A stretch of 64,000 nucleotides of DNA, taken from contig CM061920.1 in NCBI GenBank assembly GCA_031002005.1, forward strand, positions 120,890,095 through 120,954,094. Direction: 5' to 3'. Under the pieces are notes generated by a model, which saw only the letters and a program-made list of their open reading frames with translations, did no database searches and was not told the DNA's origin. Source of the DNA: Vandiemenella viatica. Taxonomy: Eukaryota > Arthropoda > Insecta > Orthoptera > Morabidae. Each line of letters starts with the position of its first letter. The stretch's first letter is position 1. Made by a program: the position numbers and the translations under genes. Of the stretch, positions 55,151-64,000 are shown in pieces.

Positions 55151-57794
55151 GTAATAACAACCAACTCGCGGGCTTGCGACTGGCTGCTCCACACCCACAC
55201 ACTCCCGCGCTGCGTGTCCTTTCGCTGACGCCTGTCACGTGCTGGCCTACCCTGTGTCCTTGTCGCCCGATGTTTTCATCTCCCTCTTTCTGACACACGG
55301 GAAGTTCCACCGCTGTTTCTGGAGCTCCCAGGGGAATGCAGCGAGTAGCGGTAGCTGTCACCCACACCCTGACGCTGGCGGCAGACGCTGTTATTCTCTC
55401 CGCGGCTCGTGAACATAACGCTGGCTGGCCTTCTCGGAATTGCTACCTGGCCAAACCGTTGTGGACGGAAGGATGCCTTGCGGTATTATTAACCCTTTTA
55501 TTTGTATAAAAATGGAGTGACCTTTATATGCTGTTCACCTCTCATTTTAGTCTACAAAAGTTTTTACTGTTAAATGACAGTGCTTCATCTTTATTTTATT
55601 CATTGCACATGAAAAAAAGACACCATTTACGTTATGACTGAGAATAGAAAGGACATTTATATAATTGAGAATGAATAATTTTTAATGTGACTTTGTATAT
55701 TAATTTTGTACAACTTGGCGATTCATTTGTTAGAGCCAAACTTCAGCAAGAATTAGTATGTTGGTTACTACATTTGCCCTTTCTTAGTTGGGAAATGAGA
55801 ATGTTTAAAATATTTACGCATTACATATCTAAAAAAAAAAATAACTTTGACCATATTTTATGATCCAAGATGTTGCCCGTGTGGTGATGTTAAGGTTTAT
55901 CGGGCTTCATTAAATAAAGCTGAATCATCCAGTTTGTAATGCAAGTTGATCATGGTAACCAGATTGGGGTCATGATAAATGGAATTGGATCAGTAAGTTT
56001 TAACCATAAATAACATTCCTGACAACGTTTCAAGCTACGTTTTAAAACAGCACTTCATTGGAAAACAAGATTACAGATAGTACGAAGGTCCACACATTCA
56101 CTTCACATGCGGTTAAGAGCACATCATTCTTTAGACGCTCACCCGAACGCAATTATAAAATACTCCTTGCATGCGATTAAATATTCTAATAGTATTGGAC
56201 GTAAATGAGAATAAACAAAATACTGCTTCGTGACTGCCCGAGAGCTATTAATACTTTGGCTGAAAATCTGTACTGCACGCAACTTCTAACAAATGTGTCC
56301 AAGCTCTTCAAAAATACAAAACTGTACTTCTACCTAACTGAAACATTACATATAGTAGCGGTAATTACATCACAGTTACAACATGTTTGTATTGACACTG
56401 ATATAATTATCTTTCGCTAATAATAACTAGTGTCCAAAATAATACAAGCTGAAAGCATATTGCTGGTCCAAGGAGCGAAGGTATATGATAAGCAGGTTTT
56501 GAATTCCGGTGGAATTTGTGGTGATCGAATAAAAGCGCACAGATAACATTAGCGCACAAGGGTCTTCTTCCTGGAAGGAGGGTCTATAATCCTCTACCTT
56601 CCTGGAAACATGGTGGCGCCAGAAAAAAAAAAAGCACAGTGAAGTCCTAATGGCCTCTAAGGCTAGGTGAGGACTTATTGGCGGGCGATTAAAGACCAAT
56701 TTTTCAAGCAACACAACTATCGAAAACTGAGTTGAGATATTGAAAAATTGTAAATCTGCCATGTAAATACGGAACAAATTGTATTTCTTTAGTATTTTTA
56801 GTTTCGAGTATTGTAAAATATCGACCCATCACCGTTTAGCAGTCAACATCCGAAATGGAACATACTAATGTGATGTTAAATAGCTAACCGCTAATCTGTA
56901 GCTGCTAATATTTATTTATTAATGATTATACGTACTGTCCCACTTTCCTGAAACTCTTTTCGCTTGCTATCAATGCGAGCATATCTAATCTAATCCAGCC
57001 ACAACAGGTGCAATACCTGTATCAAATGTGTATTTCAATTATGCGAAGCGTGGATTAAGAGAAAAAATTATTATGAAAATTATTCCACTTCACTTCCCAC
57101 TAATCAAAATCCATATTGATGCGATTTGTTAATTGAGAAAAAATAAATATTGTATGTTCTATGTTAATTTTTATAGTGAACAACATCATTTATAACAATA
57201 CTGTTTGCAAAAATAAATGATATTTTTTTCTCATCTGGAACATCTCGAAATTTTCGTTTAAGTAACTTTTGACCAGTAAGAAGATATGCTCAGTATAGTT
57301 ATTTTTACGTTTATTTTTCGAACACAGATACGATTCATATCTCGACAATTCATTCTGGCATCATCTGTTGCGACTATTTAGATGCAAGTGTGCGCACTAA
57401 CATTTTTTTGCGACCTGTTTTTCTATCGCAGCGACAGAAAATCGCTAGACTTCGCCTAGACTAAAGAGTTCTTGAAATCATACATTTTCCGGAAATAATT
57501 CAGTAAATTTCTAAAACTTAATGACTCATTTTAATAACTGATTTCCATCACATTTTTACCAGGCTTTGGACTGGCTTAGTGACTGAAATGCACGCAGCAC
57601 ACAATCGTTTAAGGCGTGTTTAAAATCGGCTTGAATTAAGCTTTGTCAATATTTAATTATTTATATATTTACACTGCCTCTTTATTATTTAAACTGTCTC
57701 TTTGTTTACATCTTTTTAGTTAAGATAGCATGTCTAGCCCAGCTTTTGTAAGTATGATACAGCTTTCAAACAACTCCTAATATCACCGTTTTCC
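55151..57794. other. Intron; no gene recognised
   Basis: A GC-richer patch at 55170-55450 has no motif-bearing frame. The rest is AT-rich. An A12 run lies at about 56622-56633. Confidence 0.45.
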
Positions 57795-59103
57795 TCATAC
57801 TTTTTTTGCAATTTTTTCCAAACATTCATCTAATTTAATATAGGAGTTTTTCCTCTTTTTCCCAGCAAGATTGATCTCCGTTCTCATGTACTTACAAGCG
57901 GAATTTTCAAATTCACGTTTTAAACACATCACTTCTTTGATCTTGGGATTTGGTCGCCCGAGAAGATTGTTGATTTTGTTGTTCCAGCCTTCCATAACGT
58001 TCGTAGTGCGGTGTCGCCCACCGTAACAAGTTTAAAGTTTAGGAGGAGTTTCTTCATTCTCCAGCCATTGTTCAACGAAATAATCAATAAACTGAGACAA
58101 TTTCGGATTTGCTGGAGCCTCCGAATATATCTCGAGCCAGCCGTCTAAGATGTCTTCAGTTTTGAGGAATGTTAGCGCAGCTCACATCCTAAAATGCAGT
58201 CTAATTTCTTCATTTTACTGATACTCACAGATCAATCCAATGTCCTGCAATTTCCTCCACAGACATTTTTCGTGTAGAAGTAAAAGCCATTAATTTCAAC
58301 GGTTGGAAAAACTTCTCTAAGTGCGGATATTGTACTTCCCTCAAAATCAATGTTAATTTTTTGGTTTCCATACTGGGATTATATGTAGAATATATCAAAA
58401 TAATCAAATATACGTTGCTTCCTTTTTGTTTTGCAACAGGGCAAACGCTACTGGATACACGTTAGCTTCTTCCTTGGAGCTTCCGTAATCAACGTGGATA
58501 CTATAAATTTGAGCAAATTGTTTACTACAACTTTTGAATGTCCAATCCATTAAGAAATCTGTCTCTTCAGACATTGTTTTTCCTTCTGTCCACAAAGAAT
58601 TATCATTCGCTCTCCCGAGCTACTTTCAAAAGAAACTTGTATTATCTTTCGTCTGAAGCATATCATTATATAAGACTACTTCGTCTCGGCTCTTCGGTTC
58701 CTTTCCGTTTCCACGAGCTTTGCTTCTCTGTCGAAATAAGGTCCTCTTGACAGTCACCTGGTAGGGTAATTCGGTTACATGTTCGTAGCCTTTACTGTGT
58801 AAGTCTCCCAGTTCATCCGTGCAAATTTTAGAAATGGACGTGTCTTCTTCGCGGGCCATTTTCTTCGCATGATTTATTCTTTTTGCAACTTCCAAGCAAA
58901 CTGTGTCCGCTGCTTTGCATGAATGTTCAATTGCACCCAAAACTTCCCAATTTTTCGTTTTGAGCGTTCCACAATAACTTTTTGACTTTTCCTTCTGACT
59001 CCGCCAAAGCGTTGGCCCAACTTCTTTCCGTCTGTGTTCCTGATAAGAATAATATTTATAATGCACGGAAGGCTTACCCTTATTAGGTGCTAGCATTTCC
59101 ATG
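57795..59103 (-). pseudogene. MULE-type transposase relic with FLYWCH-like N-terminus
   Basis: Minus strand, read from 59102 down. The first frame (to 58626) has KYYSYQEHRRKEVGPTLWRS and IEHSCKAAD, resembling a FLYWCH zinc finger but lacking the Cys after W and the final His. It continues to LPYQVTVKRTLFRQRSKARG, matching the L-P-x-x-x-x-x-K-R-x-x-R-R-x-R linker. After a frame change, 58595-58404 has DWTFKSCSKQFAQIYSIHVD and YPVAFALLQNKKEATYI, the core of the MULE transposase domain (D-G-T-F-K ... P-L-x-F-x-L-L-P-N-K-x-x-x-T-Y). The frame 57995-57795 starts with MEGWNNKINNLLGRPNPKI, matching the V-E-x-W-H-x-x-x-N family end. The first catalytic Asp is present (as DWTF), the rest uncertain. 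Broken by frame changes. Confidence 0.7.
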
Positions 59104-59253
59104 ACGACACACTACAAATACTTTCGCAGTAGATCTGTATAGCACAAGGAGCACTGCTGCCAATAAACTTCACTGTACGAATGACACGAAAGTAATAAGA
59201 GCCTAAACAGATATGCTGTGCTGCATATTCAGAGAAGAATTTTTTCTTGAATT

Positions 59254-59312
59254 CTCAACTGCAGGTAGGCGAGGGTGGGTGGTTATACCTACCCTCGCCT
59301 ACCTACAGTTGA
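59254..59312. repeat. Short strong palindrome, 27-bp arms
   Basis: Arms 59254-59280 and 59286/59287-59312 pair over 27 positions with two mismatches around a loop of about 6 nt (GGTTAT). Each arm contains GGTAGGCGAGGGT. It lies 150 bp upstream of the MULE relic's 5' end and 200 bp before the last kelch exon. It could be a transposon end joined to its partner, or an independent hairpin. Confidence 0.8.
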
Positions 59313-59520
59313 GCTTGGGTTGTGCGCTTTTGCCACTGTGCGCTTTTGTCATATAACCAGAATGAGTAGCCATTGGGGTAAAACATGACCATAAATTAAT
59401 AAAGTTTTAATGCTTGTCCTGTATTTAACAACACTGAGCAGTAATTTATTCTAGTTGTGCTGTGTAACTAGTTGTTTATGAAGTGAGCACTCCCTATGTT
59501 GTTATTGTTCTGGTTATCAG

Positions 59521-60196
59521 GTACAGAGACGTGGGAGCGACTGACGGTTGTGTCTGGCCCGAAGCCTCAGCCCCGCGCGGAGAGTGTCGCCCTGGCAGTG
59601 TCGGACCTGTTGCTGCTGCCGTCAAGCGATCACCAGTCGCAGACGCAACTTCAACAGCAACAACCTGCGGCCACGCCTCACCATCACCATCACCGCGGTG
59701 GGTCTGTCGACCGCAGCGCCAGACACAATCGAGTGGCGCCCGCCGTAACCAACAATCGACAGTACGCCTTCCGACCCACCACCGTCAGCTACGCACCAGA
59801 CGGAGGATCCTCGGGCACTGGCAGCGGCTTCCTCAGGGAGATCTCCAAGCTGTCGCAGATCAACCTGTCGCGGCTCAGCCACCACAAGTGCAGTTACAGC
59901 GTGCTGAGCCACGAGGACAGCACCGAGAGTCTGCTACTCTCCAGTGCTACCAACTCTTCCCTCGTCGACGATCGCAAGACCATAGTCAAGTCGCGCAGCG
60001 CCAACGTGATCGCGCGGAAGACGAGCCTGCTAGTAACGGCTTCTCAGATAGCCATGACAAGTACTTGGATGACGACGGGGACGACGAAGCCGAAGACGAT
60101 GACGATGACGACGATGTTGTCGACAGAAAAATTAGCTTCGGCGACAGCAATTGTCTCTCACCACGGAACGCTGGCAGCATGACCAGGTCAGTATAA
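59521..60196 (+). CDS. Kelch-repeat protein, last exon; possible internal frame disruption
   Basis: Acceptor GTTCTGGTTATCAG (ends 59520), entering in phase 1. It starts with TETWERLTVVSGPKPQPR and ends a kelch half-blade at DLLLL, then becomes a low-complexity tail: TQLQQQQPAATPHHHHHRGG, then an ordered-looking segment with LREISKLSQINLSRLSHHKC and LSHEDSTESLLLSS. In this frame the protein stops at 60180-60182 after a Thr/Met-rich end that looks like a wrong-frame reading. In the -1 frame, the sequence from about 60017 reads EDEPASNGFSDSHDKYLDDD and continues strongly acidic to a stop at 60194-60196. A one-base deletion or sequencing error near 60000-60030 would explain this. AATAAA at 60392 suggests that this is the terminal exon. 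A GTCAGT at 60187 could instead act as a donor. Confidence 0.82.
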
Positions 60197-60391
60197 CTCA
60201 AACCACAGTCGTTACCGACGCGTATAACAATTAGCGAAATCAGTGAAGAACATGAAGAGCAAAACAAATCGATCAAATTAACTATGACAAGTGTTTGAAA
60301 GGAAACAAGGATCATTTTACTTTAAAAAAGGCTGTGGTACTGTAGTTTTATTTATCTGTTATAAATCAGATAAGTAAAAGAAGAGAGGATC

Positions 60392-60397
60392 AATAAA
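60392..60397 (+). promoter_or_regulatory. Candidate polyadenylation signal of the kelch gene
   Basis: AATAAA about 200 bp after the candidate stop codons, the first such hexamer downstream in sense orientation that fits a short 3' untranslated region. The hexamer is common by chance in AT-rich sequence. Confidence 0.4.
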
Positions 60398-60834
60398 ATT
60401 CCCAATATTGAAAATTTTAAGAACCCTATTCATATGGTGTTCTCATTTTAGTTTTGAAATGCTATGTTAAATTTATATTAGAAATGCGAAAATATATTTA
60501 TATTTCAGTTCTGAGGTAGTCAAAGTTTCATTCAAAACCAATTATCCAGCAGAATTTTGACCAAAATGATGTTATGTGGAACAGCAATTGGAACTTAATA
60601 CGCGAACATAGGTTTCGATTCTGCATTATCAGCTAGTGTGGCTGTGAGGAACATGGAGAGGTACAATTGGTGAAGTTTCAATACTCTAACTTTGTAACAA
60701 TGTTTTCTATCTTGGGCTAGGCTGGGTAGGCTGTGACCATACTGTATTTTCTTCCCTGATACTACTGAAGTGATATTTGCATAATTGTTACCTAGATTCG
60801 GTCACCACATTTCATGTAGTAAATTAGACATTTG
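60398..60834. other. No gene recognised
   Basis: AT-rich sequence between the kelch gene's likely 3' end and the LINE relic. Confidence 0.5.
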
Positions 60835-62245
60835 GAACTGATTAGATTCCCGCCGACCTTCTGAAATGCATAGAAAAAGAAGGAACCCAAAGAATATTCA
60901 AAGTAATGTCAAAGAATTATGAAACTGGAGAGATTTCAACTGATTTTAATGAAAGTATTATCTTTACACTTCCGAAGAAAGCCCAAGCTGAAAAATGCGG
61001 GAATTATACATGGGCATTATCGCAGTATAAGTCTACCATCACACATTTCAAAATTACTGACCAGGATAATCTACAGAAGATTAGATACAATAGTAGAAAA
61101 GGAATGTAGGTGAAGATCAGTTTGGGTTTAGGAAAAACCGCAGTAGAAGAGAGGCAATTATGGCTTTAAGATTAATACTTAAAGGACAGTTCAAGAAAAT
61201 AAAGATACTTTTTTGACGTTTGTGATTTAAATAAAAGCAAGCTTTTGATAATGTTAGGTGGAATAAGATGTTAAAGATTTTTAAAAAATCAGGTTTAAAA
61301 TATCGATATAGATGAACACTTTGTAATGAATATCAGAATCAAGTGATTATATTGAAACTAGAGAATCGTGAGACACTTGCTTCAGTTAAAATGGATGTGA
61401 GACAAGGTTATAGTCTATCACCATTAATATTAAATTTATATGTAGAGGAAGCAATAAAGAAAGTAGAAGAAAAATTTGAATGTGGAATAAATGTTCAAGG
61501 AGAGAAAACCAGTAAGTTACAATTTGCTGATGATATTGTTCTGTTAGCAGAACAGACTGAGGACCTTGAGAAATTACTAAATGTCATGAAGAAAATACTT
61601 GAAGATTTTGGATTAAATATATCCAAAGCAAGACAATTGATGAAGTGACAGCTATAATAGAATATTAAACATAAAAATATGATCGAATGCAATAGAAGTA
61701 GTAGGCTAAATGAATTCTTCTATCTAGGGAGTAAAAATACAACTGATGGCCAAAGTGTGGATGATATTACAAGCAGAGTAGCATTAGCAAAAAGAGCCTT
61801 CATGAAAAAGAGAGATCTTTTAGTTTTAAATATTAGTTTAGGACTCAGAAAGCACTTTTTAAAATTATATGTGTAGAGCACAGCACTGTATGGTAGCAAA
61901 TGAAGGACTTACAAAATACTAGAAAGAAAGTAAATTGAAGCATTTGAAAAGTGATGTTACAGAAGGATGCTGAAAATTAAGTGGACAGATAAATTATGAA
62001 ATGATGGGTGAAGAAAGAAGTTTGTGGGAGACTGTTATTAAAAGAAGAGACAGGATGGTTAGCGAGATTTCAAGACATGCAGGATTAGTTAATTTGCCAG
62101 TGGGGGAACAGTCGAAGGCAAGAACTGTAGGGGAAGACGGGGGCTAGAATACATGAAGCAAATAACTAAGGATGTAGGTTGTAGGGGATATGTTGTGAAG
62201 AAGAGGTTAGGACAAGATATAAAGAGATGGAGGACTGCATAGAAC
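60835..62245 (+). pseudogene. RTE-like LINE reverse transcriptase relic
   Basis: Frame pieces in order: IPADLLKCIEKEGTQRIF and YETGEISTDFNESIIFTLPK (60840-61000); HYRSISLPSHISKLLTRIIY after a frame change; VRQGYSLSPLILNLYVEEAI and LQFADDIVLLAEQTEDLEKL (61343-61648) with the catalytic Asp pair; FFYLGSKNTTDGQSVDDI and AKRAFMKKRDLL (61679-61876); then, with stops, EAFEK, RRMLKIKW and GGTVEGKN/CRGRRGLEYMKQ, up to RWRTA near 62240. This order fits the RT and C-terminal region of RTE-like insect elements. At least four frame changes or stops make it dead. The endonuclease is missing. Confidence 0.8.
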
Positions 62246-62507
62246 CAATGGAGAGAATGATAACAGTCCCCACATTTTACTTTGCTGCCATAACTACCCA
62301 GCACAGACCACTGGCGATTGTTTGCGATAATAGCCTCGAGTCTCCCATCATGCTCTGTGATGTGTGCAAGTCAGTAGCTATGGGGTTGTGTTATGGGATA
62401 GAAGGTGGTTGAAAGTATTCGACCAAGGGCATTTTCATATTTCGAGCAAATTCTAAAACTGTTTGGAATCTTCTAGAATGTACTAAGAATGTTCTTGCAT
62501 GTACTAA

Positions 62508-62508
<1 letters not shown>

Positions 62509-62567
<59 letters not shown>
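62509..62567. repeat. (TG)29 microsatellite
   Basis: 59 bp of uninterrupted TG dinucleotides; the Cys-Val repeat frame across it is an artefact. Confidence 0.97.
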
Positions 62568-62571
<4 letters not shown>

Positions 62572-64000
62572 CAGGCTACGTTTTATCATCCTGGAAATAT
62601 TTAAGTGTCTGTGCAAAAACATTAAAAAAATTCAAAATTATTGGCAAACTGGATCAAAGTAGTGGGCACCAGCTACTATATATAATAAAAGTTCTTACAC
62701 TGCAAGCATCCCTAGTGATAAGATAGTTCATTGTAAAATGTTGAAGCTATTGATGGTACCAGGAAAATTAATAAACTTTGAATGTGAAAGTTAATCAATC
62801 AGACTTCTAATCCATATGAAGATTTCAAGTAATTCTTCCCAATTATTTACTCCTATGTCGTTAACTACTTGGCGACCCCATTTGAGTGACCTTGAAGGAA
62901 ATTTTGTACATCAAAGCTGAGTAGGTATCCGAAATTTTTCTATCACTTAACATTGCTTCTCTAAAATTATTCATTGTGCAGATATCGCCTGCACACGTAA
63001 ACTCTAACAAATGGACACAAAGCAACTATGGCTTCACCTTTATGTAGTTTCTGTCCAGAAAGCTCTGGACTTGCCTTCTTACTGAGAAAATGCTGAGCCC
63101 CCAATTCTCACAACCCCATAAATTTAACGCATCTTTCTGAAATGCTGATATTTTGTCAATTATTTTTTCTATCATATTTAATCCTGAATTTTTTTTATTG
63201 AATTCCTACAAATTTAGCCATTATTAATTACGTCAGTCAGAGGGTTGTAATCTCCCTTCTTTTTCCTGTAATTCCCTGAATAGTTAAATCTCTCATGAAA
63301 TTATTTACCACAATCAATTTTTTTTTTTTAATTCTGTTTCTTTGAGATAGTGTTTAAATCTGTATTTATTTTTCTTTTGACACAATATCTTAAAATTTGA
63401 AACTATGCCCTGGATTTTACCACCTCTGACATGTTGTCAGAATTACATATCTCCCTTATTTAAGCATATAATTAAATGACATCTTTACTTTTCCTGACTG
63501 AAATTTTGTGTTCTTTCTTTTGATTACTATCCTTTCTTAGTACAACTTCTAGAATCAATTTAAAAATGTGAATCCCTGTCTCTACTATTTTTCTTTTTAT
63601 GGTGCCATATATGAATGTTTTCTTTTTCACTGTGTAAACTCTGTGATTTCTGGAATGACAGAGTTTTCAACCAGAATACTGTGTTTCTCTTCAGTTGTCA
63701 TGAAATGAACTACAGCATGTCAGTGAAAAGTTCAGTCAGTTTACAATTAATGTCAAACCTCCAAAACATCAAAGATAGAATGATAAATATGCTATATATA
63801 GCTAATCCATTTAAATGGAGTAAAAAAAAAAAAAAAAATAGTCGCAAGCATTCTGTTGTGAGTGGTTCCTGTTGAGCTTATGACTACAGACGAATTTATG
63901 AGCAACTTTGATAAATTGCGACCTCGTAACTATAACTAATCAAATCACTCATATAAAAGAAATTTTCTGTGTAAATTGAACTACCTAGCCTAATTTTTTC
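62568..64000. other. No gene recognised
   Basis: AT-rich sequence. A16 run at about 63823-63838. No motif-bearing frame. Confidence 0.5.

Noticed and set aside
59483..60016. Frame 2 reading of the last kelch exon from its start
   Set aside because: Arg/Gln/Pro-rich shadow that lacks the kelch residues and is out of phase with the upstream exon; only its part after about 60017 looks coding.
62508..62726. Cys-Val repeat protein
   Set aside because: Translation of the TG microsatellite.
1..64000. CRISPR arrays, operons, riboswitches or phage
   Set aside because: No regular direct repeats with spacers and no prokaryotic gene organisation; the window is eukaryotic.

Overview
The window looks like a piece of a large, repeat-rich insect genome, probably polyneopteran (grasshopper, cricket or stick-insect type). 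The signs are tRNA-derived SINEs with a body resembling those I recall from orthopterans, several non-LTR retrotransposon families, Tc1/mariner elements and MITEs, an AT-rich background, and one host gene cut into small GC-rich exons by introns of 1.7 to 26 kb. No bacterial features are present (no operons, ribosome binding sites or CRISPR).

The single convincing host gene is on the + strand: a kelch-repeat (beta-propeller) protein with six exons in the window at 18061-18213, 44584-44741, 48453-48609, 52180-52329, 54035-54181 and 59521 to about 60182/60196. All six join in one reading frame through AG/GT sites and give about 474 residues: six kelch blades (the last apparently incomplete), then a Gln/His/Ser-rich tail. 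The first exon here needs at least one more upstream exon, which I do not find between 1 and 18060. The tail has a likely frame disruption near 60000-60030, after which a strongly acidic stretch is encoded in another frame.

Layout: 1-18 kb is upstream sequence or an earlier intron, holding long inverted repeats, a dispersed noncoding repeat cluster (1.5-5.3 kb), the 3' end of an I-like LINE with a remarkable hairpin array (6.5-7.4 kb), SINEs, a DNA transposon with iterated 18-bp motifs (13.7-15.0 kb) and a dead Tc1 element (15.8-16.8 kb). The 26-kb intron 18.2-44.6 kb holds CR1-like and I/R1-like LINE fragments, transposase remnants, SINEs, a long palindromic Tc1-derived repeat, a perfect 260-bp tandem duplication and a hAT-type MITE. 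Introns from 44.7 to 59.5 kb hold a nearly intact Tc1 element, a jockey LINE with a 44-nt poly(A) tail, a SINE with a perfect 13-bp target duplication, another copy of the dispersed repeat and a MULE/FLYWCH transposase relic. Beyond the gene (60.8-62.2 kb) lies a degenerate RTE-like reverse transcriptase.

The most interesting signals are (1) the covarying hairpin array in the 3' region of the LINE at 7.0-7.4 kb, (2) an 18-bp motif repeated six times in inverted subterminal and internal positions of the 13.7-15.0 kb transposon, (3) a shared 3' terminal hairpin and tail between a SINE family and the LINE at 32.7-33.5 kb, and (4) the frame switch in the last kelch exon. All assignments are by eye; no searches were run.
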